This document shows positions 35,167 to 47,563 of a DNA stretch of 64,000 nucleotides, piece after piece. Made by a program: the position numbers and the translations under genes. The stretch covers positions 220,162 through 284,161 of the forward strand of contig JAGFBZ010002319.1 of NCBI GenBank assembly GCA_018398805.1, written 5' to 3'. How positions within the stretch are numbered: the first letter of the stretch is position 1; the number at the start of each line of letters is the position of its first letter. The notes beneath the pieces are model-generated. The model did no database searches, had not been told where the DNA came from, and saw only the letters and a list, made by a program, of their open reading frames with translations. The stretch comes from Hirundichthys speculiger (taxonomy: Eukaryota > Chordata > Actinopteri > Beloniformes > Exocoetidae).

Positions 35167-37156
35167 GTGCTTAGTTTCTGTTGACTTCTTAGTAGAAAGA
35201 AAACCAAAACAGGAAGAGAAAACACCTTTGAAACAGAAGAAGTGACAGGTGTGTTAGAGGACACAGGTGTGTGAGAGGACACCTGTGGAGATGGTTCGTC
35301 CATTTTGAGGGAAACACGGTGATAGCGTTGGTGATGCTGTAGTTGTTGTTAGCGCCTTTTGTATCAGTAAAATCCCCAGAAGTTGAATTTACTGTGTTTT
35401 CATCCAAAAAAAGGGGCGGAGTCATTGCACAAAGGCAAACTACTCAGACGTGTCGTATTCATCCGTAGAAAAGTAATCTGTAACTATTTAAAACTCCTCT
35501 GTAGTCTGGTGGTGAAGCTGGCTCCAGTTACTGCCAATCAGCCTCCCAACACTGTTGCCATGGGCAACCAGCCCAGCAGCTTGATACCTCCCTCCATGCT
35601 GTATAACTCTGACATGTTTTATTGATCAGAGAAGTATGTTTGTGTGAAAATCCTTCTCAGCCACTTGTCTCTTCTCGTATTTGTGTCATTTTCCTTTATT
35701 TATGTCTTTCTTTCTTTCCAGTTAGAGGCTTAGTTTTTCTTTGGTTGATGATGGCTGATTTTTGTTTTTATGTTGGGCAGGTTTTCTTTCCTATTTAACA
35801 AACTGGATATTTATTTATTTATTTTCAGTCACTGGCAGGTGCCGGTTACTGGAAAGTGTCCAGTAATCTGCCGTCTCCCTCTGCTTCCAGGTTATTACAA
35901 ACGTCTCCTGCAGTATTACAAACAGCCTCCAATTATCTCTTACATAACAGCAAAATGTAAGGTTTAGGCTGATAAAAAAATACTTCTCAAAAAGGTTCTT
36001 GTTTTTTTTTTGTTTTTTTTTTTAAACATCACAAGTAAAAGGTATAAATCTTGAAATGTTATCAAAGTCTCAGGGAGGTTGTTCCTTTAATGAAAAGGCA
36101 GATCGTGCAAAGGTGGAGTTCCTTCGTGTTTCAGTGAAGGCAGCAATTATGATCTCGCCGGTTTTCAGGGGCGTTCGTCTCCGAGCGTGAACGTGAAACG
36201 TGCGTTCTCGTGTTTGTTTCGAGCTCTCAGGAGCTCTTGAACGCCGCGCCAGTAAGGGACGCTCGGTGCTTTCCCTTTCCTTTTGCTTCGGCTGAGTGGG
36301 TTGCAGAAAATTTAAAATAAATAAAAAAAGTGAGTGAAATGAGTTCTGAAGCGAGCCTCCAGCCCCAGGGCCTGATGGGAAATGTTTCCTGCTGCTGCTC
36401 TCCTACAGGGTGGCCATTATGTAGATGACGTCATAATTACTGGGTTTTTTTGGTGGATCTGGGTAATTCTAGGGCTTTTAAAGTGAGTACAGTTAGTATG
36501 CAGCAGATGCACACTGACAGTTGCACACTGACGCACACACACACACGCACACACACACACACACTGATGAGAAAGTTATGTGAGTCATTTGAAGAATGTG
36601 AATTGTTGGGAGTTCATTGTCTCTCCTGCTGTCTCTCTTTCAGACTCACATTCAGAGCTTGTTTCTTGCTTTAAACACACGTGGATGTTTGTTTCATCAT
36701 CTCATCTTCATCAGCAGCAGCTGAACAAGTCGAGTTTATAATAATATATTATATATATTATAACAATTATAATATTACACGTGGATGATGCCATTCGTAT
36801 TTTTCAGGGCTTTGTGGACAGTGAATGCTGCGTTCAGGTGCAAGCAGGTCTGGGTATTTAGAATCAATACCTTTCTGCTATCAGATGAATTGATTCAGTA
36901 CAATAGTGGGGTTTTTTTTTCCAAACAAAAAAAAAAAAACCTTGTCATTTTAAGCCTATTTTGAAGTCATTGTGGCGACAGCACCTTCACTTTAGCCTCA
37001 ACAGCGAGTGGAGCATCACAATCACTCTGCTCCAGTCATCCAGTCCTGACATGAAAAGGCTGCACCGGTTTAAACATCCTTCTGGGAAAAAAAAAAAAAA
37101 AAAAAACACCTCTAGTATCTCCAGTGCAGTCTGTAGTGGATGATTTGAAGAAGACT
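35167..37156. other. unassigned non-coding
   Basis: No gene. (CA)n at 36534-36562, T/A runs at 36003-36021 and 36914-36940, A run at 37087-37106. An intron-like mix of unique and simple sequence. Confidence 0.5.
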
Positions 37157-38257
37157 GATTTGTAGCTAACTATCCGATAACAGGAAATTATGACGTCATC
37201 CCGATAACTCCGATATCACGACGAATAGTCCTGATAACATATATATTTCTGTCAACACAGCAGTGCCTCACTCCCTCTGAGCCTTGAATGACCGGCAGTG
37301 AATGTTATGTTCAAGTGACGTCGGCGTAATCAGAAAAATGATTTCTCAGTAAGGAAAATCAAGAATTCCCCCTCATGCCAGAAAACAACTCGTTAACTCG
37401 GTCATAATTTTAGTAGTTGCTGACTTGAATTGATATTCCCAGTATTCTTTCTCATGTTACACATAAAATAAGAAACAAATAGAAAAGGCTGAAATAACGA
37501 CTTGCAAATGAGGAAACATTGGAATTTACGTTACACCTTGAGTGCAGCCTGCAGCACAGCGCTGATCACAACAAACATGGCGGCGTGGAACTTCGTTAAA
37601 GTTTCAGAAGAAGATAGTTTGGTGGTTATTTGTGACGAATCCTCCGAGTGAATTCTACGAGGAGGGAAGCACAAGCTTTAATACGTAAAACCTGATCAGC
37701 CACCTACAACATAACAATCGCTTCCATGGAGTTTTGAAAATCACGCGCTAACGTGAGCTAACGGAAGCTAATGCTAACATGTGCAAGCCAGCAGGAGTCT
37801 CTCCCTCATTCCTCTCATCTAAAGCTTCCATGAGATTAAAAAATAAAAACTACTGAACCTCATTTACTTTAATTAAAGGTATTAATTTAAATAAAACCAC
37901 AAGCCAAAATCCTTTAAATGTTAATCTTTTTCAGTTTGTAATTCTGATGCATGTATTTCCATCAGTTCAAGGAGCCTTTATTTTTTATATCAGTCAGTAA
38001 TGAACCTTATTTAATGTTAATGTGAGATATCAAATAGGTTTGTTTGATAGCTTTAAGAAAATGTTTGAGAGGCTTGACAATAGTTTTCCATTGGAAAAAT
38101 TAAATATCTGTTCATGTAAAAAGTCAAAACTATTTTTGGTTTTGTTCATAGTATTGATGTAATGATCTTAGGTATATGTGTGTGTTATCAGTTATCGGCC
38201 TTTTGGAGCTGAAAGTTATCGGTATCGGTTCTAAAAAACAGTTATCGTGCATCCCTA
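37157..38257 (-). mobile_element. hAT-type element (GATAACTGTTTTT family), copy A
   Basis: The right end is ACAGTTATCGTGCATCCCTA. The left end has lost its first dozen bases but continues CTATCCGATAACAGGAAATT as the counterpart of 60948-62039. The flanks GTAGCTAA and GTAGCTTT suggest a decayed 8-bp duplication. Carries the same BED-finger relic as copy B. Confidence 0.8.
37577..37735 (+). pseudogene. BED-type finger relic
   Basis: MAAWNFVKVSEEDSLVVICD ESSE then stop. After a frame change, STSFNT-stop-NLISHLQHNNRF follows, the second half of a BED finger (normally FNTTNLI-HL). The same stop codons occur in copy B, so the family spread after losing coding capacity. Confidence 0.65.
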
Positions 38258-38933
38258 GTAGCTTTATTATCACTCCTAAAGCATGTTGTTTGGTCCCGGG
38301 TGTTTTGAACAAGCTGTATTTGTCCCTTTATCATGGCGGTGGAAGTGTTGTTGTCATCTGCTTTGTGAAGTTTTTATTTCACACAGGCCGTACTGGACTA
38401 TCGAGTTTTCTTCCTCTCCTGGATGCAACTAAACTTTTCACCAGCTGGGTTAGGAAAAACCCAGACTGGAATTATATGTTTTTTTTTATTTGTCCCACTA
38501 CCTGTTGAGGTTTTGTTTAGTGGAATGAATACATTAATCAATAAAAACAAAACTTTTGTCTTCTGTTGACAGTGTAAAAAAAGAAGATGGAAGAAAAGAC
38601 TTGTGTGTCAGCGTAGAGACCCGGTCGGCAGCTGCATTTGATACAGATCATCAGAACCGAAGCGGCACCACCAGGTAGAGAGATGGGCTTTTTAGTTCTG
38701 TGCATTAAAGACTTAAACTGGTAAATAACAGCAGACAAACATCGATGCTTAATGGAGAAAACATCACTTCATTCAAACCACATTCTGGCAATTGTTTGTC
38801 TTCTGAAATTACTTATTAAAGAAATCAAAGTTTCCTTTCACTAAAATCTAACTTAACTTCCTTTTTATGCCAAAATTTTATTACACTGGTATATAAAAAA
38901 AAAAAAAAGTATTGTTCAAGTACTGGTATTGAG
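38258..38933. other. unassigned non-coding
   Basis: No gene; A-rich tract near 38895-38908. Confidence 0.5.
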
Positions 38934-39568
38934 TAGTGCTGGGCGATATGGAAAAAATCATATATCACGATATGGACTATTTTATATCACGATAACAATA
39001 TATATCACGATATACCATATTAAAGTATGTTTTCAGTTATTCTCTGAAAAGTTTGACAAAAATTTCATTGCTTACTTTTCAACTTTATTTTGAAAGGACA
39101 TTTAGCTGAACTGTCACAAACATACATTTTAGTGCAGCAAAAACAGGTAGGTACAGAGGTACAGTAGCTTTCACATTTTTTTTTAAAGTGCACAACAGTT
39201 TCTGAGAGGAAAAACACATTTTTGCACTGAAGTTCATCTATAAAAAATAAACACAAATTATTTTTCAACTTTCTGAAATCTGTAACCTTGCAGTGCAAAG
39301 TTTGCAAACCAATATAAAGTGTCTCTAAAGTAAACATCTGGGTTGAAGAGAACTCTGTTTAAGGCATTAACCATGAATAAAAGTGCAAACATAAAAGGCT
39401 ACTTTGTAGAAGTAGATATGATTCTATTAAATTTATTGTTGCAGGTTATTTAATTACATATTTGCTGTAATAATTGATAAAATTAGGTTAGAAACGATAG
39501 AAGAGAAATGGCACGATACACACTTTTCTATCGTCCAACGATATGTATCGTCATATTGCCCAGCACTA
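38934..39568. mobile_element. hAT MITE (TAGTGCTGGGC family), copy 1
   Basis: TAGTGCTGGGCGATATGG at the left; ATATTGCCCAGCACTA at the right. Subterminal TATATCACGATA repeats. The flanks (GTATTGAG, ATCCCCAG) do not match, so this copy may be recombined or old. No gene inside. Confidence 0.85.
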
Positions 39569-40509
39569 ATCCCCAGGCCTGGATGCAGGACACCAATATG
39601 CAGGAATGTGACCCAATAAAAGAAAAAAAAATATTTTTTTCTCCATTTATTATTGTATCTGGTTGAATATAGTTAAGTATTAACTGCTGCAGTGATGAGA
39701 TTATCGAAGGAAATATAAAAACAGGATTTCTGTCCGAACATTCCTCATTATCTGCAGTAATTAGCAGCAGCAGCCAGTTGTTTCTGTCAGCGTCTGATTC
39801 AAGTGAAGGAAAATGAAGCGTTGCAACACGTCGGTTGCAGCTTCTGCTTTCTGTATGACCACATATCTAAGAAAGACACCTTTTTCTTTTTTCCTTTAGT
39901 TTTCACTTCATGTAAAGTGACCTTAAACATCAGGAAACATAGACATAAGAAAAGGATATTTTCAGTTGCTTCCATTAACTATCGCTGTTTTACCCAGCCA
40001 CTGAGCAAACGCCTTACTTTCTTTACTCTCATTGTCTACTAAAATACTCATCATCTACCCACATTTTTATTTTTTTTTTCTTTGATGTCATGCACCTGCC
40101 TGTGTACGTGGTTGGAGGACGCTGCCCTGTGTGTATTTGGGTGTTGGGGATTGAGCTGGGTGATAATCTGGAGATTAGGCGGTGGCGTTGTTAGTACAGC
40201 AGGGATTACATGCACACAGACACACACACTCAGGCTGCACATTAAAATAAAAAACATACACCGCTCATTCACAAAGTCACTTTCTCTCCTGTGGCGAGCG
40301 CTCACTTTAAACTAGACTGGTTTCATTTGACAGTGAAAATCCTAAAATATTCATCAGTCAGACGCTGAAACCACATCGGATGGTGTTTCCTTCTGCAGTC
40401 TATTGTTTTTTTTTTTTCTGTTGAATGACATGGATGAGATTTTTGAACGGAATTTTAAAGGTGGGTTTAGTAACCTGAAGAGAAACACCTTTTATGGGTA
40501 TATATATAT
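39569..40509. other. unassigned non-coding
   Basis: No gene recognised. Confidence 0.5.
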
Positions 40510-41572
40510 TAGGGCTGGGCAACGATTAAAATTTTTAATCGTGATCAGTCGCATTATTTCCCTGATTAGTCACGATTAATCACATTGTTTACGCAAAATC
40601 AAATAATGAATTCAAAAGTAGTGTAAAATGGACTTTTATTTAAATGTTCTGCTGCCATATGAACTAAAGTGACATAACATTTGTTGTTCAAACACTTTTA
40701 ACATCAGCACTTGTCAGTAACACATATTTAGTGTAAATCTTGTTTTAAAAAATGTAAAATGAAATAAAGCTTATTGCCACTGCCAGGGCATTAATGTCAT
40801 CCTGTTATTATAAAAAAATTAAAAAAGTCTACGAACAAAATCCAACAATATGATTGTGTCTCAGCACAATAAGAACATTAAAATAATAGTAATTTCTGAG
40901 GTAACAGCAGAAACTTTTAACGGGGAGTTCAACTTGTCAGTTGTTACAAATAACCTTGTTTCTGTTGAATCCTCCGTCTGGGAGAACTTTAAAAAAGAAA
41001 ATGTCCATGTTAAAGTTCAGTAACTTTATCAATCCGTGTATCAATCATTCTTTCCATTTTCAATTGTCAATCAAATACTTGTTTTTTTATATTCCTATTT
41101 TAGACTTGGATCAAAAATACAAAATTAAAAAACGGGCCACATGACTGAATTAGTTTTATAATGGAGGACTGGACTTTCTGTTGTCATTACACATCTGTGC
41201 CACTAGATGGAGCCGCACTGCAGTAACCAGCTAGAGAACAGCAGGACAGTGAACACATGGAGCAGATCTGATGGAACATGGAGGAATGACACCAAACGTT
41301 TGGTTGCAGTCTAGAAATGTTTTTTTCAGACAGAATTGTTAATATTACTACCTGAGTTGCTACCTGAACTGTAAAGTTCACTGAATTTCACTGTTCTCCA
41401 TGTCTGTTTTAGCTTTTCCTGCTAATTCTCTTCCGGTTCAGCAGCAGTCAGTAACAGACTTTTCAAAACAAAAGCATGTGAGCAACATGTGTTAACGCGC
41501 GATAAAATACATTTTGGCATTAATAAATTAATAAGTTAACGTGATAATAAAGCGTTAACTTGCCCAGCCCTA
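40510..41572 (+). mobile_element. hAT MITE (TAGGGCTGGGC family), complete copy
   Basis: TAGGGCTGGGCAACGATTAA at the left; AACTTGCCCAGCCCTA at the right. Flanked by ATATATAT on both sides (40502-40509, 41573-41580), an 8-bp duplication although in low-complexity DNA. Subterminal TAATCGTGATCAGTCG motifs. Fragment relative at 6903-7171. Confidence 0.82.
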
Positions 41573-41580
41573 ATATATAT

Positions 41581-41848
41581 TCATATATACACACACACAG
41601 GTGACACACGGGACTCGCTGACCCCAGGTCCCGCAGTGGTTAGTTAAGGTAGTTCAACACTCTGTCAACCATTTTTATTTGTTCACTCACAGTAACTTAG
41701 TCACGTCTGCGGTCTGATAACAACCAGCCCTTTCTGGGATTTGCACTTGGCCACTACATGAACTAAGCACAAAATTAAAGGAAATTAGTTTTTGGTAGAT
41801 TATTTCATTGTTAATAGCAATGCGTCATGGTAATATATTTTATATTGC
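41581..41848. other. spacer
   Basis: No feature. Confidence 0.4.
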
Positions 41849-42162
41849 TGGAAAGTCTGATTATTTTCCTTTTAAATGGTTCCTCATTTGTAAGGAACAT
41901 GGATTTGTGAGTATATGGAGCGCTCGTGAAATATTCGCTGAATCTTTTCTGCCAGAGCCAAATGGCTTTATTATTATTTTTTAGCTGTTGCTATTAATTT
42001 TAGCTTTGAGCTTCTGCTGCACCCAGGTGCTGCCAGCCACGTAGAGGAACGTCATGTTCAGCGACGAGTCCAGGTTCTGCCAGTGCTCAGCTGCTCATCA
42101 CACATTCGTCATGTTCCTGACAAACGCTGCAACATTTACAAGGGAAATAATCAGGCTTTCCA
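41849..42162. mobile_element. palindromic MITE (GGAAAGCCTGATTATTT family), copy 2
   Basis: The arms TGGAAAGTCTGATTATTTTC and (reverse complement) TGGAAAGCCTGATTATTTCC each continue through CTTTTAAATG/CTTGTAAATG and TTTGT(A/C)AGGAACATG. Related to 26687-27060; the loop sequences differ. Confidence 0.75.
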
Positions 42163-42971
42163 ACGCTATTCCAGTTATTGCCAAGAAGCATTGTTACAGC
42201 AAAGAAATAATCTAGCAAACGCAGGTTTCCTTTCTCTTTGTGCTCAGTTTACTTGGTATTCAAGGAGAACTAAAGACGTCAGGCTTAACTTCAACATCTA
42301 AACTTTCTACACTATGAAATAATTTCCAAAGACAAAGTGTAACAAAATAACACAGTGTGTGTGTTGGTGTATCAGATGTACTTGGCAGTTAGAAACTGCT
42401 TTCATCAGCTGTTGTCTGTCTGAAAATTATATGACAACAGTCTAAAAGAATAATCATTTTTAATATCGTGTATAGAGACGGTCCAACTGCTCGTTTCTCA
42501 ACCGTGTCTTCACTCATGTCACAGAAGCTGGTTTTGAGGGAGTTAAAATTAGTCTCTTGACTCCACTCAACCTGCTTTTCCTGCAAGATATGTCTTATTT
42601 GAGATTGATTTTACAGCCTTTCTGAAGAATGCAAACGTGAACATGAGCACAAATCACAGTTATTATCTCCCTTGGAACATGTCATCACCACATGAGAGAG
42701 CATGTAGCCCACAAATGAGACTAACAAGGTAAAGGCTGGCCTGCAGGGAACAGACCAGGCCGGGCAAGTTTATGGGTATCGCAAGCAAGGAAAAAGTGAA
42801 ACAAAAAAAAATCAGAAAGGAACACATACATACTGGGGGCTGATACCATAATCATAATCTGGTCTGTATCTCTGTTCTGAAGCGCATTTATTTGTGGTCA
42901 TTGCTGCTGCAAATCCTAGTTAATTTCCACCAAAGTTTTGGTAAAAAGGCACAAAGATCTATGAGGTGGAC
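42163..42971. other. unassigned non-coding
   Basis: No gene recognised. Confidence 0.5.
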
Positions 42972-43564
42972 TAGTGCTGGGAAAAAATCATATATCACGA
43001 TATGGACTATTTTATATCACGATAACGATATATATCACGATATACCATAATAAAGTATGTTTTCAGTTATTCTCTGAAAAGTTTAATTGCTTACTTTTCA
43101 ACTTTATTTTGAAAGGACATTTAGCTGAACTGTCACAAACATACATTTTAGTGCAGCAAAAACAGGTAGGTACAGAGGTACAGTAGCTTTCACATTTTTT
43201 TTAAAAGTGCACAACAACAGTTTCTGAGAGGAAAAACACATTTTTGCACTGAAGTTCAGCTATAAAAAAATAAACACAAAATTATTTTTCAACTTTCTGA
43301 AATCTGTAACCTTGTAGTGCAAAGTTTGCAAACTAATATAAAGTGTCTAAAGTAAACATCAGTGTTGAAGAGAACTCTGTTTAAGGCATTAACCATGAAT
43401 AAAAGTGGAAACATAAAAGGCTACTTTAGATATGTTTCTATCAAATGTATCGTTGCAGGTTATTTAATTACATATTTGCTGTAATAATTGATAAAATAAG
43501 TTAGAAAGGATAGAAGAGAAATGGCACGATACACACTTTTATATCGTCATATTGCCCAGCACTA
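42972..43564. mobile_element. hAT MITE (TAGTGCTGGGC family), copy 2
   Basis: Ends TAGTGCTGGGAAAAAATC and ATATTGCCCAGCACTA, with exact 8-bp duplication AGGTGGAC (42964-42971, 43565-43572). Confidence 0.92.
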
Positions 43565-43572
43565 AGGTGGAC

Positions 43573-45874
43573 TTAGATCCACACACAGGGACCAGTTCTT
43601 AACTGGATTCCTGAGTCGGTGCATCGACTGTCCTCAGACGCCACCAAACCCGTCTGATTCATGTGACCAAATCTAACCACGAGGTCTCAACCACCTTCAA
43701 CCGAATACTTTTAAAAACAGCAAAATTATGTACACGAGTTAGTTTCTTTTTCAGGTTGACTGACTGACATAACTGCTGATGAATCTGCTGCTGGCGACAG
43801 ACCAACGGAGTTTAGTCTTCCCAGCTTTGATTTGAGCTTCGGGATTTGAAGTTGTTGGTGGAGGTGAGGATGGGCGGGTTGTGATGTCACAGTCCCCTGT
43901 TCATCTGAACAGCTCGGTCAGTTACATATTTTTGGATGTGTTGAATTTGCATTATTTATCTTTTAATGAGTATGAATTGTTTGGGTTCTGGATAAATTGT
44001 GTGTCGTCTTTTTTTCCATCTGAAGAAAGTTTCTTTTTTAATCACAAAAAAAAAAAAGGATCTGTAATCACCCTGCTCTCCTACCGGCGGCTTAATCATC
44101 GCCTCCCAGACAGGCGGTATCTACAGTCGCTGCCAATAAAGTGCGTTGAAGGTTCACAGGAGCCTTGAAAACTGGATCGCTGACACTTGTGACGCCCAGA
44201 GAGAAAATAGTGGAGCCTTGTTGCTCTTTAATACGGCCACGTCTAATTAATTCTCTCTGAAATACGACTAATGACCGGAGTTTCCCGCTGCTCCTGCTCC
44301 TATTTCTCAGGACCTGCACCGTCTCAGCACCAGCTAGTCCCTCATTCATCATCCGTTCGGATCAATCCCAGCTCCAGCGTTGCCAGGAACGCTAGCAAAC
44401 ACGCCGATAATCTGTTCCGTCGTAATTAAAACAACAATGCGGCGCGAGTAGCGATAGTTGCCGTGACGGCACAACGAACCACAACAGTCCGGAGAGCACG
44501 GTTCCAGATGTTTTGACTGACGGCAGGTCTCTGGGAGGGCACCGGAGGTATTAGCTAAAACATTTAAACAGTCTTCCTGCGTGATTAGTGCAGAGTTGCA
44601 TTGAGGCAAGAAATAGAAAATCTGTTCCATCGTGCTCGCAGCCAAGGAAGGAGAAAAAGAGCAGCTGGTCCCCGCCGTTCAAGATAACGTGCAGCGAAGC
44701 CACGCTGCGCTGTTTCCAAAAGAGCAAAATAGATTTACATATTTCCAAATCTAATCAATGGCTTTTGAACTTTGAATTTAACGTCTCAGGTCTAAATAGA
44801 TTGAACCTTAGCTTCACGTTGAGGTGCATAATAGTGTCGTGATAAAAACATCACACCTAGCCGCTCGCTGAGAGCCGTCCAGGCTTAAATCAACATTACG
44901 CTCCACTGAGTCGTTGCCAGGTCGGTACAACGTCCAGTCAGTCTGACCTTCGCTGCTCTCGCAACTCCTGCAGGAAATGTGTACAGAAGTTCAGGTTGCA
45001 GCGCATGAATGGAAACGGCTGTAGTGTTCGTGCACGGCTGTGTTTGCCCTTCCAGTCAGATACGGGCTTTTCTTCTGGTCTACACCGGCCTTGCAAACCT
45101 TTCGCTTGCTGGTTTTTGTTCAGTCCACGGAGACGAGGCTCCCTGAGCTCACTGAGTCGCCTGTATTCATGCGTGAAGAACGTTCCTACGTACAGAATAA
45201 GGTTTTACCGACTTGAGGGGAAGCTTTGTGCTCCACAGCAGACATGGAAACACGCTTTGCTCTGCTAACGTCTGATACGAGTTTATGGGAAATGTTTGGT
45301 CTCTCCGTCTCGGGCCGGGACGTCCCACCTGGCTCGGCACAAAGATAGGAATGAGTGTGAAGACTGTTGTCTGGTGGCTTTACGTGAGCAACACACAAAC
45401 ACGTGTGACGGAGGCCCTCAGGCCGACAACACCTGTTCCCCAAGGCCTCGGGGTTGAAGGAGGAAGATCCGGAGAATGTGTCTCTGGGAATTTTAGGGCG
45501 TGAGAAAGAAGACGGGGGGGACAGAAAAACCACAGAAAAGATGAGGTGATAGTAAAGGAAGGATGTCTTTGTTGTGAGGCGCTGGTTCAGTTGCTGGGTG
45601 TGGACGGTTCTAGCTGTGGCTTTCATCTGGATCACCGTACCTGGCAGCAGAAGCTAACTGACTGAGGATCTTCAACAAAGCCTTGTTGTTTTGTTTCTGT
45701 GCAGCTTTTCAAATTAAAAGCACAAACAAATGGCCAGTGTTTGTGTTAATGTGCAGGACTGTATGGCTTATTTTAAATTGATTTTATAGATTTATTGCCT
45801 TGAAGCACAAGAAAAATGTTGTAGCACAGCATATAAACCCTCCTTTACATCTTTAAATCCAACCCTGAGCAGTG
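43573..45874. other. mostly unique, GC-balanced non-coding block
   Basis: Free of recognisable transposons, unlike its surroundings. It mixes GC-rich stretches with homeodomain-like TCTAATTAATTCTC (44242-44255). Frames of 80-150 codons on both strands match nothing and lack splice context. A candidate for conserved intronic regulatory DNA. Confidence 0.35.
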
Positions 45875-45975
45875 CAGTGTAGCGGATAGCAGTTAGACAG
45901 GAAGGTTGTCAGGTTGATCCCCACCTGTCATGTGCCAAAGTGCCCTTGAGCAGGACTTTGAATCCCAGCCACAAG
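45875..45975 (+). repeat. SINE-like repeat fragment
   Basis: AGCAGTTAGACAGGAAGGTT then GTGCCAAAGTGCCCTTGAGC resembles a fish repeat with the phrase GTGTCCTTGAGCAAGACACT. Degenerate; family not assigned. Confidence 0.4.
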
Positions 45976-46231
45976 CTACTATTGTTACGGTGGCGGTTAG
46001 GGGCTTAATGATCCTTCGATCAACATCGATACTGCAGTTTAATGATGAATTGATTAGCATTGATACAAAAGATAAATATTTACCAGATATCGGTACGTGT
46101 AACCAACAGTAATACACACATCAGGTGGCCGTTTATGGTGTGTGTTTATGAAGCTAACAGATCGTTTAACAGTGTAATTTAAGCTAGAAATAAAAATGTG
46201 AAATACTTTAGCTACTTGCTGTGATTTGTGT

Positions 46232-46762
46232 TCAATTCAATTCAAATTCAAAAATACTTTATTAATCCCCCAAGGGGGAAATTCAAGTTTCAGTACACCA
46301 GGAAAAATCTGGTGTACTAGGGGAGCTGCTAGTGTCCAGCGCTCCTTTTCATGCTCAGGTCCCGTGTGGTCCGAGCGCTAACTCCAGGTAACAGCCGTTA
46401 AAACAGTTAACAGCCGTTAGAACCAGTTTATCTCTAAAATGATGACAGGTGAGATATCTCCAGGTCAGAGGAGGAAACACCGGTGGACCAACCGTCTCCT
46501 CTGGGAAGAACGAGCTCCATTCAGTCCGGCGAGCGACGGAGCCGACCGTCCCAGAGCCCGGTTCATCATGCGGACCGGACCAGGCCGTTGTCCTCTCCCC
46601 CGGCGGTGCTGGGCCCCCCACCAGGTCACCAGACGGCCCCTGACAGGTCAGCTGACCCATCCGGCGTGTAGACTGCTGGACGGGGGCAGCATGCTGCCGC
46701 CGCTACGTCTGGGGCTCCCGTCCCGGCTCCGTGACGCTGCAGCCCGGATCCAGTGATCCGGG
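46232..46762 (-). mobile_element. 5'-truncated non-LTR element, second copy
   Basis: 3' end at 46232 (AATTC/AAATTC tail, then ACTTTATTAATCCCCCAAGG reading left to right). The body is shared with 34090-34640. Ends at GATCCAGTGATCCGGGCTGC, a small inverted join. Confidence 0.75.
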
Positions 46763-46835
46763 CTGCAACCGAGCGAACAACTGGATGACGACTTCCGTTT
46801 GTTGTTGTTGGGCAAGTAAGGTTACCGATAAACAC

Positions 46836-47563
46836 ACCGTATTTTCCGGACTATAAGCCGCTACTTTTGTCCCACGCTTTAAATCATGAGGCTTATACAG
46901 AGATGCGGCTTTTCTATGAATTTTTCTTCAGCCCTCAGGGGGCGCTCTAGCAGGAAGTGAAAAAACGAAAAAACAAACCAAGTAGTTAAAGGCTATTCTG
47001 TTTTTGTTCAGTAGCCTATGTTGGCTATGCTACTAGCATGAATACCTGTTATTAATGGACAAACTGATTAATCCAGGTGTGTCTGACCATTGTAGCTACT
47101 CAGACACACCTGGATTTATCAGTTTGTCCAGTCAGTTTGTTGGTTCCCCAGCGGACTTCAGGGTTCTAAACGGACCTGCCGCAGAGGTAAGGTTTTAATC
47201 GCAGATGCGGACCGGACGCAGCGTGGAGCCAGCAGGTCCGCGATCTGGTTCCAAAGCGGATCCGGCACTGAGTGCAAGTGGACCCCGATACGGGTCCATT
47301 TCGCAGGTCTGTTCTGGATGTCTTTGCTGTGTGTGTGTGTGGGGGGGGGGGGGTTCAGTACACAGGAGGAAGAAATATCAGTTCAGGTATATGAAAAAAC
47401 ACTTATGGTACAAAATCTTTCAATGTAAATATCTTATTTCTCAGCCTGGATACCGGCGGCTTATAGTCCGGTGCGGCTTACATGTGACAAAATATATATT
47501 TCGTTTATATTTTAATGGGTGCGGCTTATATTCAGGTGCGGCTTATAGTCCAGAAAATACGGT
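46836..47563. mobile_element. MITE with ACCGTATTTTCCGGACTATA ends
   Basis: Left ACCGTATTTTCCGGACTATA AGCCGC; right GCGGCTTATAGTCCAGAAAA TACGGT. Multiple internal GCGGCTTATA copies near the right end. Superfamily and target duplication unresolved. A 30-bp hairpin lies in the middle and a poly-G run at 47341-47352. Confidence 0.82.
47057..47129. repeat. long hairpin inside MITE
   Basis: Arm 47057-47086 pairs with 47100-47129 at 29 of 30 positions, around a 13-base loop. The arm core is ATCCAGGTGTGTCTGA. Confidence 0.9.

Noticed and set aside
44349..44645. 98-codon minus-strand frame
   Set aside because: No recognisable domain and no splice signals at plausible edges; overlaps an equally open plus-strand frame.
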